NCBI GenBank assembly: GCA_003542575.1
Contig: DPKJ01000016.1
Location: 1-29,452 of the forward strand
Source of the DNA: Rikenellaceae bacterium
Lineage (GTDB): Bacteria; Bacteroidota; Bacteroidia; Bacteroidales; UBA932
Length of the DNA stretch: 29,452 bases
Direction: 5' to 3'
A program made the position numbers and the translations under genes. Shown piece after piece: positions 5,853-15,693 of the stretch (its first letter is position 1; the number at the start of each line of letters is the position of its first letter). Under the pieces are notes generated by a model. That model ran no database searches. It was not told the origin of the DNA and was given only the letters and a program-made list of their open reading frames with translations.

Positions 5853-7253
5853 ATGCTCAAATTTAATAAATATATTATACTGCTAAATTTTGTATTAATG
5901 CTTGCTATGCCAAAAATAGGCACGGCAAATAATGCTATTTTAACAAAAATATCATTTAGCTTCGAATTCAATCAAGGGAGTGAAGTTCTGGAAATTGATT
6001 ATATCAATAATAGATATGAACTGAATAATTTGGACCAATTTCTCAATCATAATTTCAGGGAAATCAAAAACAATCAAGCCCATCTTACAATCGTAAGCCA
6101 TATTAAACATATTAACAAAGATGATTTACTAGCAATAAACCGAGCATGTATCCTTGCCAGTGTTGTTAGAGCACATATTAAAATGAAGTATGGACTAAAT
6201 AATAGCAATTTCTCTTTTTATATAAGTTGCGAGGAGGATATAAATAACATGGTTACAATCCAATACAAACCCTATGCAATAAAACCAATAGATAACCAGG
6301 ATATTTTTTACACTCAAAATGCTGTGTATAATCAATTAGTTCTTACAATGTTAAAATATAGGAATATTCCTTATTTACCTACTGAAAGCAATCTAGTGGA
6401 ACATAAAGCTGCTAATGTTCAAACACACTCACTTCCTGTGATAGAAAACAACACTGAAGCGACTAAAAATGAAATAATTAATAAAAAATATGCACCATCT
6501 GATAAACTAGTAGTTAAACAAGTTAAAGTGACAGTTGACACATTATTAGGTAAACCAATGGAAGAACCAATAGACGTAGAACTGCTAATTACTGATAATA
6601 ACACTCTAACGGACCCAAAGCCGCAATCAGACTTTGCAGAGACAAGCAATCCATCTCAAATAAGTGTCAAAAAAAACAATTTATCTATAAACCCAGGCAA
6701 AAGTTTTAAACCGCTGATTGGTGTAAGTACTAATATTTTAAAGTTATTTGGCGTAGCACCATCAAGTAATAAGAATAATCTACCAAATATTTCATTAGAA
6801 TACTATTATTCAAAACGCTTATCCGTGAAACTGGATGGTGCTGCCACACCTTTGATTAGTAACAAGATTAACATTAATACAGATAATTGGTGGAAAGTAA
6901 GTAGTCTGACATTTGAAAATAGATTTTGGGTTGGTGAAAGTGGAATATTTTCCGGACTTTATACTGGCATATTTGGAATGTATGGTGACTTTGACATAAA
7001 GGCTCCCGGAGAAAATACCGAAGGGAGCACAGGTAATTTTTATGGTGCCGGTTTGAGCTTGGGATATAGTTTAAAGATCTGCCATTGGTTATCGCTTGAG
7101 GCCGGAATAAGAGGATGCTATAGACTAGATGAGTGGAGTTCTTATGAGGTAAGAAGTGATGGATACTTTTTAAAAGAAAGCAAGTCCAATAAGGGTTTTT
7201 ATGTTCATGATTATAATGTTGGAATTGTATTTCGATATGGGTTGAAAAAATAG
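5853..7253 (+). CDS. OmpA-like / DUF3575 outer membrane protein of fimbrial operon
   Basis: A 466-residue exported protein. A signal peptide ends near residue 25 (PKIGTA-NNA). Residues about 30-150 have a divergent OmpA-type periplasmic pattern (FNQGSEVLEIDYINNRYELN, later NRACILASVVRAHI). A linker of about 120 residues follows, then a C-terminal region (about 285-466) with alternating beta strands ending in aromatic or charged residues (ENRFWVGESGIFSGLYTGIF, FYGAGLSLGYSLKICHWLSL, VGIVFRYGLKK), matching DUF3575 barrel-like proteins. Such proteins regularly open Bacteroidales fimbrial operons and probably serve as outer membrane anchor or assembly component. It is 4 nt from the next gene. Confidence 0.75.
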   Translation: MLKFNKYIILLNFVLMLAMPKIGTANNAILTKISFSFEFNQGSEVLEIDYINNRYELNNLDQFLNHNFREIKNNQAHLTIVSHIKHINKDDLLAINRACILASVVRAHIKMKYGLNNSNFSFYISCEEDINNMVTIQYKPYAIKPIDNQDIFYTQNAVYNQLVLTMLKYRNIPYLPTESNLVEHKAANVQTHSLPVIENNTEATKNEIINKKYAPSDKLVVKQVKVTVDTLLGKPMEEPIDVELLITDNNTLTDPKPQSDFAETSNPSQISVKKNNLSINPGKSFKPLIGVSTNILKLFGVAPSSNKNNLPNISLEYYYSKRLSVKLDGAATPLISNKININTDNWWKVSSLTFENRFWVGESGIFSGLYTGIFGMYGDFDIKAPGENTEGSTGNFYGAGLSLGYSLKICHWLSLEAGIRGCYRLDEWSSYEVRSDGYFLKESKSNKGFYVHDYNVGIVFRYGLKK

Positions 7254-7257
7254 TGTT

Positions 7258-8127
7258 ATGATTCAGAGGTACATCAATTGTTTCAAATTAATTTTATTAT
7301 CGGGATCTATTCTGATAATTATAGCTGCTTGCAGTAAGAGGCAGCTTAATATTGACTCAATTGCCACTTCTGAAGTTGAAATACGCTCAATCCTCTCTAA
7401 AGTAGATCCGAATCAATTATCCGATGATTCTGTGATGGTTTATTTTTACAGATATGACTCCCTTATTACAATGCAAAAGATTAGTACACCTTATGATAAA
7501 ATAATATTACCCGTAGGTGAATATAGTGTCATAATGCTGAATGAATACAAATATGGTGTAGAATGTTTTGAAATGGAGAGCTATCAATATGCAAAGATAC
7601 TATTAAGGCAACACTTAGGTGATTCTATTGCTGCCCCAAAAAATGTTATTTGTTACTCTGTAAACAACTTGCCTGTAAAGAAAAATATTGTAAATCAATT
7701 GACTTTAGAGCCTGAAAATATTGCGAAATCAATAGATTATCAGTTGGTTATTGGAGGGGCCGCAGATTCGTTAGCTAAATGTGTTGTAACTCAGCCAGGT
7801 GTTGCAAGAGGGATTGTTATCCACAACAAACAATTAATATATGGGCAAGATAATGGAGCGAAAATTACTTTTGATGCAACCAAAGAGAATAATTTTAGCG
7901 GAAAGATAAACATTCTTGGAGTGAATCCGGAATATAACAACTTAGAGTTAAACTTTACATTTAAGGATAATAAAACTCAAAATTCAAGTATCAACATATC
8001 TACATTAATCAACGATGAAATTAATGCAAAAAAAGTCATAATGTATATAGATGTATCAATTGTAAATCTGGAGATAAAAGCAATTTTAAAATCATGGGTA
8101 GTTATTGAAGACTCTATAAATATCTAA
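7258..8127 (+). CDS. DUF5119-like fimbrial lipoprotein
   Basis: A 289-residue lipoprotein with a type II signal peptide and lipobox IAAC (Cys25). The first domain reads VMVYFYRYDSL...KIILPVGEYSVIMLNEYKYGVEC, the pattern of DUF5119 proteins found in Bacteroidota fimbrial loci (an aromatic strand, then LP.G.Y.v...N). A second beta-rich domain follows from about residue 150. The position, second among the envelope genes and before the fimbrillins, suits an Mfa2/FimB-like anchor or an accessory subunit. The family call is from pattern only and less sure than the location. Confidence 0.6.
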   Translation: MIQRYINCFKLILLSGSILIIIAACSKRQLNIDSIATSEVEIRSILSKVDPNQLSDDSVMVYFYRYDSLITMQKISTPYDKIILPVGEYSVIMLNEYKYGVECFEMESYQYAKILLRQHLGDSIAAPKNVICYSVNNLPVKKNIVNQLTLEPENIAKSIDYQLVIGGAADSLAKCVVTQPGVARGIVIHNKQLIYGQDNGAKITFDATKENNFSGKINILGVNPEYNNLELNFTFKDNKTQNSSINISTLINDEINAKKVIMYIDVSIVNLEIKAILKSWVVIEDSINI

Positions 8128-8136
8128 TTTATTAAA

Positions 8137-9048
8137 ATGAGAACAGATATTAGTATTTATTCGCTTACCATTCTCTTTGGAATCACGTTATTATTTATGG
8201 GGTGTTCAAAGGATATAATACAGACTGAAGACAATGATAAAATTGTTGTCTTATTAAAAAGTTACTTAAATCCTTTAAGCAGTTCAAAATCTAACCCAAC
8301 TCTAACTGATGGTTCTGCAGTGGGTATGTTTATTGACGAAGTTTTTAAATATGACAGTAATGGTTCTGCGTTTTTAAATAAATTAACTGAAAATAAGCTA
8401 TATAGGAATATTGATAACACAATCTCAGGTGCTCCTGTAGTATTTTATAAGGATAAATACTACCGTATTATCGGATACTCACCTTATACGAATCAATACG
8501 AATCAAGCTCAGGACTTGTGAAATTTGAACACGATACTGATGTTTTATGGGCAAAATCTCTTTTTCCATTGGTAAATGGAACTAACCATCTGAACGAAAT
8601 GCCATTATCATTCAAACATCTTACATCTCAGGTTAAGTTTATAATTAATGACTTAAGAGATATTACCTCCAAAGAACATTTTCCGATTAATAACATAAAC
8701 TTGAAAATTTCAGGCTTTTGCAAATATTTTTATATGGCTGTAGTAGACGGTGAAATATCTCCGGGAGATACTGATAATAATGTAGTTATAAGTCAAGCAG
8801 ATAGATTCGTATGCATCACTCCTTCCTATCCTTCTGATTCAACAAAACTCGAAGTGTCGCTAATTATTAATGGTATTAGCGAATCGGATAATAGTGAACA
8901 GAAATTCAATAAAACATTTTATTACACTTTTTTGGAAAATCACTCCTATTTATTAACCATAAACATTAGGACTAACTCAATTAATATTAATGGACAAATA
9001 AATGAGTGGGTATCAAAACCTGTTGACGAATTAATTATTAAAGAATAA
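8137..9048 (+). CDS. Fimbrillin-like lipoprotein
   Basis: A 303-residue lipoprotein: lipobox FMGC with Cys23. The middle part has the fimbrillin (Mfa-like) signature of a YSPY segment (YYRIIGYSPYTN, comparable to YAYYPY in paralogues), then LSFKHLTSQVKFIIN, which matches the conserved L.F.H..S.v.f block of the FimA/Mfa superfamily, and a C-terminal INGQINEWV strand resembling the usual end of the second domain. It is more diverged than the three fimbrillins that follow. It could be a tip or anchor subunit rather than the major pilin. Spacing is 9 nt from the gene before and 2 nt to the next frame. Confidence 0.7.
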   Translation: MRTDISIYSLTILFGITLLFMGCSKDIIQTEDNDKIVVLLKSYLNPLSSSKSNPTLTDGSAVGMFIDEVFKYDSNGSAFLNKLTENKLYRNIDNTISGAPVVFYKDKYYRIIGYSPYTNQYESSSGLVKFEHDTDVLWAKSLFPLVNGTNHLNEMPLSFKHLTSQVKFIINDLRDITSKEHFPINNINLKISGFCKYFYMAVVDGEISPGDTDNNVVISQADRFVCITPSYPSDSTKLEVSLIINGISESDNSEQKFNKTFYYTFLENHSYLLTINIRTNSININGQINEWVSKPVDELIIKE

Positions 9049-9050
9049 AT

Positions 9051-10076
9051 ATGCATATTACAATGAGAAATTTTCTGTTAAGCACTTTTTTGCTTTTTAT
9101 TGTTGCCATCTCTTGTACAAAACAGAATTATCTGAAAAATAATACTAACAGTACACTTGAACTTAAGGCAAATGTTAAAAATGATGTTGTTACAAAAGGG
9201 ATTATAAAATCTTCTACTTTACCGTTGGCATCAGAAATTGGTGTCCAAGTCATAAAAAGTACAGAAGATGCAGCCTATTTCCCATCCGGTTTCACAAATA
9301 TTAAATTCACTGCAGATCTTGCCGGAGTGCTAAGTACTTTAGAAAATTGTTACTTAAGTTCAGACAAAGGCAGATTATATGCCTATTATCCCTATATCAC
9401 TATTGGTGATAACATGCAACAATTTAATGACGTCCCAATCTCAATTCCTCAGGTAGCACTGGTTAATACTGATACAGATTATATGTTCTCATCACCTCTT
9501 GATCAGGAGATGACAATGGTTAATAACTTAAACAATAGTATTAACCTTGTTATGAATCATGCAACTACCCAAATATCCCTCTTAGTATATAAGGAAAGCT
9601 ATTCAGGGACCGGAGAGTTGACTCAATTCACAATCGTAGATGCAGATGCTTCGAATCATATTATAACAGATAAATCATCTGAAAATGATCTGATGATGAA
9701 TATAGTAAACGGAATTATTTCCGGTGGGCAAAAAGGTATAATTACCCGAACTATAATCGAACCAACAGTTCTTCAACCTTCATCATCAGACCCTCAATAT
9801 CCGTCATCAAATCTAAATGTACTTAAAAACCAGGTGGATAATTTTGGTGTTTCAACACTTATTGTGCCCACAGATAATATATTGCCAGGTGAAATAAAGT
9901 TTGGATTAAAAATCGATGGCATCCAGTACTATGTAACCAACACATCAGCAATTTCCTGGGAAAGAGGAAAGCAGTATATATATAAAATAAAGCTATCAGG
10001 CTCTGCTTTAACCATGTCATCTGTGACTATTACCGACTGGCAGCCGGTGCTTGGTGACGATATGAATATTCAATAA
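9051..10076 (+). CDS. Fimbrillin family lipoprotein, paralogue 1
   Basis: A 341-residue fimbrial subunit of the FimA/Mfa1-like superfamily. The type II signal ends at Cys22 (VAISC). The N-terminal domain includes VVTKGIIKSS, YLSSDKGRLYAYYPYI and the conserved block NLVMNHATTQISLLVYKESY. The C-terminal domain has NDLMMNIVNGIISGGQKG and closes with IKLSGSALTMSSVTITDWQP. These blocks recur in the next two genes, so the three are tandem duplicates. In this superfamily, subunits are exported as lipoproteins, trimmed by a gingipain-like protease and joined by strand exchange. ATG at 9063 is an equally good start and gives a shorter signal peptide. Confidence 0.85.
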   Translation: MHITMRNFLLSTFLLFIVAISCTKQNYLKNNTNSTLELKANVKNDVVTKGIIKSSTLPLASEIGVQVIKSTEDAAYFPSGFTNIKFTADLAGVLSTLENCYLSSDKGRLYAYYPYITIGDNMQQFNDVPISIPQVALVNTDTDYMFSSPLDQEMTMVNNLNNSINLVMNHATTQISLLVYKESYSGTGELTQFTIVDADASNHIITDKSSENDLMMNIVNGIISGGQKGIITRTIIEPTVLQPSSSDPQYPSSNLNVLKNQVDNFGVSTLIVPTDNILPGEIKFGLKIDGIQYYVTNTSAISWERGKQYIYKIKLSGSALTMSSVTITDWQPVLGDDMNIQ

Positions 10077-10095
10077 AATTTTAAAAATATTAAAC

Positions 10096-11106
10096 ATGAA
10101 AAAAATTATTTTAAGTTCTCTTGTTATTGCCTCATTATGCACAAGCTGTATGAAGAATAATGAAATTCTTACCGAAAGATTTTCAGAGGCAAAGCTTATG
10201 CCCACATTAAATTCAGTTAATTCAAAATCATTAATTGATGACTCAAACATTACTAATGAGACAATCAGAGTGAATGTTTCAAAGATTGACGGAAGCACAA
10301 GCTATCTAACGCCAACTGAGTCGAAATATACCTTAACACATTCAGGAACAAACTGGGTGCTATCCGATCTTCTTTACCTATCTACAGAAAAAGCGGTAAT
10401 ATACGCCTATGCGCCAACTCCTGCCGATCCAGCAACAGTAGAGGAGGGAGCCTACAACACACTTACACGAAAGCTTGATGTACAGGCAACACTAGATATG
10501 GCAAATCAAACCGATTATCTATGGAGTTGTCAGAATAAGACCGAAATTTCAGCAGGAAACGATATAAATAGTACTAATCCACAAATACATCTGACAATGA
10601 ACCATGCTCTGAGCCTTGTTTCGTTTGTTATCTACAAAGAGAATTACACAGGATCGGGAGCTATCAGTCAGGTTAAAATTGGTGACTTATCTGCATCTCC
10701 GTCTTTGACTGTAAATAAAGCTGTTGATAATGATCTTAAAATGAGTGTAGCAACCGGAGCAATTACCGGGGGAGAAAAGACGTCTCTGGTAACAGTAGTA
10801 AATGTAGGCAACTCAATAACAGAAACATCTCTAGCTTCTGAAGATACAGAAGTACTTAAAACGAAAGTAAATGCTTATACCCTTATTGTGCCGACAACCA
10901 TATCAGACAAAACAAAAGTGCAGTTTACATTTACAATAGACAGTAAAGATTATTCAGTAACACTGTCAGGTGTTGGCGGATTAAACTGGATTGCCGGACA
11001 ACAATACATTTATAAAGTTAAATTGTCAGGTACCCAGATGTCAATTGAAAGTGTGAATGTAACTCCATGGACAAACAACTACAGTGGTGAGGTTGTAATT
11101 AACTAA
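10096..11106 (+). CDS. Fimbrillin family lipoprotein, paralogue 2
   Basis: A 336-residue fimbrillin. The signal peptide MKKIILSSLVIASLCTSC has a lipobox with Cys18. It shares with its neighbours the blocks TDYLWSCQNKTE, HLTMNHALSLVSFVIYKENY, NDLKMSVATGAITGGEK and YIYKVKLSGTQMSIESVNVT. It is closest to paralogue 3 in the TDYLW and MNHALSL blocks. As the middle member it is a candidate for the shaft subunit, but the order alone does not prove this. It is 19 nt after the previous stop. Confidence 0.85.
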   Translation: MKKIILSSLVIASLCTSCMKNNEILTERFSEAKLMPTLNSVNSKSLIDDSNITNETIRVNVSKIDGSTSYLTPTESKYTLTHSGTNWVLSDLLYLSTEKAVIYAYAPTPADPATVEEGAYNTLTRKLDVQATLDMANQTDYLWSCQNKTEISAGNDINSTNPQIHLTMNHALSLVSFVIYKENYTGSGAISQVKIGDLSASPSLTVNKAVDNDLKMSVATGAITGGEKTSLVTVVNVGNSITETSLASEDTEVLKTKVNAYTLIVPTTISDKTKVQFTFTIDSKDYSVTLSGVGGLNWIAGQQYIYKVKLSGTQMSIESVNVTPWTNNYSGEVVIN

Positions 11107-11116
11107 ATTGAGAAAG

Positions 11117-12121
11117 ATGTACCAAAGATTATCATATATTATTCTGACAATACTTTTATTATCATGTTCCAAGAGTGAAACTCCTGTTAATGTGATGAAT
11201 AAGATGTCTGTCACCCCATACACAGAGGTGATGACAAAGTCTTTGGTAGATAATATCAGCATAAGAGAAAAGTCTGTAGGTATTCAGATTACAGACTTTT
11301 CAGGTACATCTATTTATGAAAACAACCCTAATAACAATATTGCAAGATTAAAATATACTACTAACTGGCTTATTGATGACGGAGCAGATAATGCGATTGA
11401 TGTTATACTAACCTCATTAAATGCCAAAATCTATGGGTGGTATCCATATTCTACAGAGATAACAGGCACGGGAGAATCTGCTTTTCTTAGTATTGACATT
11501 GCAGGTGAGAGAGAGCCAGATCAAATGACCGATTATCTATGGTGTGCACAATCAAAAACAGAACCTGCAGGATCGCTCAATATTAACTGCTCAAATCCTG
11601 ATGTAAACCTTCGGATGAATCATGCATTATCTTTAATAGCATTTGTTATTTACAAAGATGGATACGAAGGCGATGGAGTACTAAGTAAATTTGAAATAAT
11701 TGACAACTCCATAACACCATCTATTAGAGTAAATAAAGAGGGTATTAATAATCTTCAGATGAAGCTGACAGATGGATCTATAACCGGTGGAGATATGGTC
11801 TCAAATGCAACCGTTAATAACATAAATTCAACCATTTCTTTAAGTGTCGATCCCGGTTTGGATCCTGCCATACTCTTTAACCAAAAAAACTGTCATATAT
11901 TATTTCCACCAATGAGCATCAACAATAGATCCAATCTTGAGTTTCGTTTTTATATAGATGGTCTTAAATATTACGTCTCATTGGAAGGGAGCGAGACAAT
12001 AACATACGAATCCGGTAATATATATGTTTATAAAGCTAAACTAAGCCCCAGGATGATAGATATTACAGGAGTAGTAGAGTGGCAAACAATTAATTATGAG
12101 GTAGGAAGCGGATATAATTGA
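11117..12121 (+). CDS. Fimbrillin family lipoprotein, paralogue 3
   Basis: A 334-residue fimbrillin with the start taken at ATG 11117. A TTG three codons earlier (11108) would add MRK and a stronger positive charge to the signal, so it cannot be excluded. The lipobox is LLSC. Conserved blocks are KIYGWYPYSTE, TDYLWCAQSKTE, LRMNHALSLIAFVIYKDGY, NNLQMKLTDGSITGGD and YVYKAKLSPRMIDITGVVEW. Its TGA overlaps the ATG of the next gene (TGATG), indicating translational coupling. Confidence 0.85.
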   Translation: MYQRLSYIILTILLLSCSKSETPVNVMNKMSVTPYTEVMTKSLVDNISIREKSVGIQITDFSGTSIYENNPNNNIARLKYTTNWLIDDGADNAIDVILTSLNAKIYGWYPYSTEITGTGESAFLSIDIAGEREPDQMTDYLWCAQSKTEPAGSLNINCSNPDVNLRMNHALSLIAFVIYKDGYEGDGVLSKFEIIDNSITPSIRVNKEGINNLQMKLTDGSITGGDMVSNATVNNINSTISLSVDPGLDPAILFNQKNCHILFPPMSINNRSNLEFRFYIDGLKYYVSLEGSETITYESGNIYVYKAKLSPRMIDITGVVEWQTINYEVGSGYN

Positions 12122-13200
12122 TGAGAACAATTTTATACATATTGCTTATGATTCCGTTTATATTCTGCTGTTCAAAGGACAGTTTGATTATGGACAATAA
12201 CAATGATAACATTAAAAAGGTTGTCAGGTTTTCACTTAAACCCATAACTATTGGTAATGCACAGACAAAAGCAGGAGTTGCTGTAAACGAGTCTTCTGTA
12301 AAAAACCTTTGGATTTTGCAGTTTAACGGAACAGCAGACGAATCTAAACTTGTAAAATCGTTATATTTTCCCGATATATCTGATTTAAACAATATTGTTA
12401 TACAGTTACTTGCCGGAATTGATCAAAGGGTAGAATTTGCAGCGAATACCTTTAATTCAAGTCTGTTTGACCAAACAAATTCGCCACTGAACAATTTTAC
12501 ATATTCAGATTTTAAAAGCAGAAAAAAGCAATACTCATCAGAAGGAGATGTTTTTACCGGCACCTCTGTTAAGTATTTGCTTTTGAACGGATGTTATACT
12601 GGAGAGATTCCAAATAAAAATGCTGCAGTCCCACTTCTTCACAACTGTGCAAAAGTAACCTTAAACTACACAAGCGAAGATGTCTCTGCTTACGAGAATG
12701 GAGTCAGATTAAAGATAACATCTGTACAAACTAAAAATGTACCAAATGAGTCATCATATAAGGCAATTAATCTTAATACAACATTAACAAACCCGCTGTC
12801 GTTGATCAACTACTCACAAATTTCCGGAACAAATGCGGGTACCGGTACCGGCGAAAGCTATTCAATAGGTGGGTACAACGGCTATATTACCTTTTATATC
12901 CCGGAGAATGTTGCCGGGATTAATTCTTATGCTAATTCACAAGAACTAAAGTCACAATATGCACCTTCTACTGCAACTTATCTGGAAATAAAAGGAGAGG
13001 GTATAGGCAATGACGGCAGATTAAACGAGTATTTAACATTCAGGCTCTATCTGGGAAATAACAATACAGATAATTTTAATGTGAACATTAATACTCATTA
13101 TACAATAAATCTTACTTTCAGGGGGGTAGATATTGTTGATTCAAGGTTAGATGTGCAGCGTGTGAACGATGTTAACGGATGGGTTGGAGAGGAGTGGTAG
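12121..13200 (+). CDS. DUF4906-type fimbrial lipoprotein
   Basis: A 359-residue lipoprotein with Cys16 or Cys17 in FIFCCSKD. It has the pattern of DUF4906 proteins of Bacteroidota fimbrial loci: VKNLWILQFNG near residues 60-70, an ITFYIPENVAGIN segment, ATYLEIKGEG, then FRLYLGNNNTDNFNVNINTHYTIN near the C-terminus. In related loci these proteins are accessory or tip-associated. The TGATG overlap with the previous stop shows coupling; a TTG one codon upstream is not needed as a start. It is followed by 29 nt before the next ATG. Confidence 0.75.
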   Translation: MRTILYILLMIPFIFCCSKDSLIMDNNNDNIKKVVRFSLKPITIGNAQTKAGVAVNESSVKNLWILQFNGTADESKLVKSLYFPDISDLNNIVIQLLAGIDQRVEFAANTFNSSLFDQTNSPLNNFTYSDFKSRKKQYSSEGDVFTGTSVKYLLLNGCYTGEIPNKNAAVPLLHNCAKVTLNYTSEDVSAYENGVRLKITSVQTKNVPNESSYKAINLNTTLTNPLSLINYSQISGTNAGTGTGESYSIGGYNGYITFYIPENVAGINSYANSQELKSQYAPSTATYLEIKGEGIGNDGRLNEYLTFRLYLGNNNTDNFNVNINTHYTINLTFRGVDIVDSRLDVQRVNDVNGWVGEEW

Positions 13201-13229
13201 TTTTTTTAAAATTTATTTGTGAAGAGCAT

Positions 13230-15683
13230 ATGTGTTTGAACTTAATCAGAAGAGCAAAATTTAAATTGTTGCCGCTTTTAGTAATTGTTGCAATTTTTTC
13301 ATGTATTAAAAATGATGAATTTCAATCAGATGGAATTAATATTCAGGTTAAAATTCTTGGAATAAAAGATAGTACCCAAACAAAAACAGCCTTAAACGGC
13401 TTAAGCACAACCTGGATTGCTAACTCAGACAAAATAGGCATATTTTCTCCTCAATGCAGGTTAACCACAGATGGTGAGCCAGGAGTTTCAAACGCTATCT
13501 TTACCGCTTTAACAGACGGTGCAACATCATCCTTTTCCGGAGAGATCTACTGGGGTACTGAGGCATCAGACTTTTACTCATACTACCCCCATCAAGTAGG
13601 AGAATTTTCATATAATCAGGTTCCTGTATCAATACCTGCTGAGCAGACACAATCTGCAGGAAACAACAGCAGCCATCTTGGAAATCTTGACTTTCTTGTA
13701 TCAAAGCCTGTTACAGGATTACGACGCGGCAAGACAGCCGAAGGGGCATCGGTCTCTTTAAATTTTAACCATCTTTTCACTCTCCTCGAATTTCAGATCA
13801 TAAACACATCGTCAAGTGTTAATATCTCAAAAATAAGACTTAAAGGGAGCAACCCCCTCTCATTCGGCTCAGGTAAGCTGGATCTTTCACAATCTGCACC
13901 CGCCGCCGGAGCACCTTACACAATTGATGAAGTAGCCGGAGAGAACAACGAAGTGATGCTTAATATTACCACACCATTTGCAACAACAGACAATTACAAC
14001 ACAACACCTAAGGCCTACATGGTTATTATGCCTGGTGTTCAGATGGGCGAGTTAAAGATACAAATTGAAATTGACGGCAGCTTTAAAGAGATTAAAAAAG
14101 CTGCAATTACCTTTGAACGAGGTAAGAAATATACAGTGAAAATTGATGCCGCTCTTGCCACCGTTCCATTAATTGATGGATCTGAACTTGAACCTGTGTT
14201 GATAAATGGACTGCTTTGGGCACCAGTAAATGCGGGTTATGATTCATTTCATCCACATGGATTGCTTTATCAGTGGCATAGAAAGTATGGACAAGGACAA
14301 GATTATTCATTTACTCCAAATCTTACTATTCAACTAGGTCCAAAAGAATTAAGTGTAGGCAATGCTATTGAGAATAAGGATTTATTCATAAGAGTGAATA
14401 ACCTTTCTCCATATGACTGGACTACGCCTCAACAATCCAATTGGATAATGTCAGATGATTATAATCCTTGTGAAAGTGGGTGGAGAGTACCAACTCAATC
14501 GGAGTTGCAGTCATTAATTGCTCAAGGAAGAACAGTAGTGCCGTCAAATTCAGGTGGTGTAGACGGTATACCTGGAGTTTGGTTTGGGCCTGATCACAAT
14601 AATCCTTCGCAAAGAACAATAACATCAATATTTTTACCGTTAGGTGGTTACAGAAATTTTGACTCCAACGTTGAAAAATCTACAAACATTAACCTACATG
14701 GCTTTTATTGGACCACCTCAGTAAATACTTCAAATGCAAATGGTGCACTGATCTATTCTACTTCAACGTCACCTTCTATTAACTCATATTCAAGAGCGAG
14801 AGGACACAGTATTCGGTGTGTTAAACCTCTATTGCCCGAACTAATAGTGAGTAATGAAGTTGAGTACAATAATAATATCGCAACAGTTCAGTGTAATGTA
14901 ATAATCGAAGGGCAATCAAATGTTTTTGAGAGAGGTATTGTTTATAGCAAAAGTGAAAATCCGACTGTTAATGATTACAAAATAATAAACGGAGCTAGTG
15001 GCGGATTGTATTCAACTCAAATTAATAGTCTCATAGAAGGAGAACATTACTATGTAAGAGGTTATGCGATTAATAGCTTTGGAGTCAGTTATTCAAATCA
15101 AGTAGGAATGGGGCTAAGTCCTGTATACCCGGGAACAAATACTAAAGCAACTTTTCTTAATGGAATATGGTGGGCACCTGTTAATGCGGGGTATATTAAT
15201 GATACTTTACCAAATGGTCTTTATTATCAGTGGCATAGAAAATATGGCCAATTATCGAATTCTCAGCTTATTGCTTCAACAACTACTCTTGAAGAGGCCA
15301 ATAGCACTGAAAAAAGTGCAATTTTTTATGGAAATTCAATTTGGTGTTCATCTGCTTTAGCCGCTCCATGGGATATTAATTTGTATAATCCATGTCCAAG
15401 TGAGTGGAGACTACCTACTTCTTCCGAATTTCAAGCTATTGTAGCAACTGGAAGAATAGCAGGTTCTGGTCCTGACGGCCAGCCAGGGTTTTGGTTTTTA
15501 AATAATTCAATTTTCTTACCTCACGCTGGGTATAGACACCCAGCTGGTTCAATGGTAAGTAGCACAACTCAGGGCTATTATTGGACAAATTCAAAAATAT
15601 ATTTTCCGACACATTCAATTGTTGTGTCAACATCTACTATTGGTTTTGGAATGTCAATAAGGTGTGTTAAAGATGCCAACTAA
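13230..15683 (+). CDS. Fimbrillin-FISUMP mosaic lipoprotein
   Basis: An 817-residue lipoprotein (Cys25 in AIFSC), by far the largest of the operon. Residues about 30-310 are a fimbrillin-like region (SDFYSYYPHQ, SLNFNHLFTLLEFQII, ITFERGKKYTVKID). Two FISUMP (Fib_succ_major) domains follow: the first, about 325-535, has LLWAPVNAGYDS, YNPCESGWRVPTQSELQSL, GFYWTTS and SIRCVK; the second, about 645-817, has IWWAPVNAGYIND, YNPCPSEWRLPTSSEFQAI, GYYWTNS and SIRCVKD. Between them is a fibronectin-III-like domain (about 540-630, FERGIVYSKSENPTV). It is a plausible tip adhesin. Start at ATG 13230 gives a proper lipoprotein signal; the longer in-frame extension overlaps the previous gene. Confidence 0.85.
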   Translation: MCLNLIRRAKFKLLPLLVIVAIFSCIKNDEFQSDGINIQVKILGIKDSTQTKTALNGLSTTWIANSDKIGIFSPQCRLTTDGEPGVSNAIFTALTDGATSSFSGEIYWGTEASDFYSYYPHQVGEFSYNQVPVSIPAEQTQSAGNNSSHLGNLDFLVSKPVTGLRRGKTAEGASVSLNFNHLFTLLEFQIINTSSSVNISKIRLKGSNPLSFGSGKLDLSQSAPAAGAPYTIDEVAGENNEVMLNITTPFATTDNYNTTPKAYMVIMPGVQMGELKIQIEIDGSFKEIKKAAITFERGKKYTVKIDAALATVPLIDGSELEPVLINGLLWAPVNAGYDSFHPHGLLYQWHRKYGQGQDYSFTPNLTIQLGPKELSVGNAIENKDLFIRVNNLSPYDWTTPQQSNWIMSDDYNPCESGWRVPTQSELQSLIAQGRTVVPSNSGGVDGIPGVWFGPDHNNPSQRTITSIFLPLGGYRNFDSNVEKSTNINLHGFYWTTSVNTSNANGALIYSTSTSPSINSYSRARGHSIRCVKPLLPELIVSNEVEYNNNIATVQCNVIIEGQSNVFERGIVYSKSENPTVNDYKIINGASGGLYSTQINSLIEGEHYYVRGYAINSFGVSYSNQVGMGLSPVYPGTNTKATFLNGIWWAPVNAGYINDTLPNGLYYQWHRKYGQLSNSQLIASTTTLEEANSTEKSAIFYGNSIWCSSALAAPWDINLYNPCPSEWRLPTSSEFQAIVATGRIAGSGPDGQPGFWFLNNSIFLPHAGYRHPAGSMVSSTTQGYYWTNSKIYFPTHSIVVSTSTIGFGMSIRCVKDAN

Positions 15684-15693
15684 TCGCTTTATT

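Noticed and set aside
15160..15360. Overlapping frames inside the FISUMP gene and other long genes.
   Set aside because: They are out-of-frame shadows without signals, domains or start contexts of their own.
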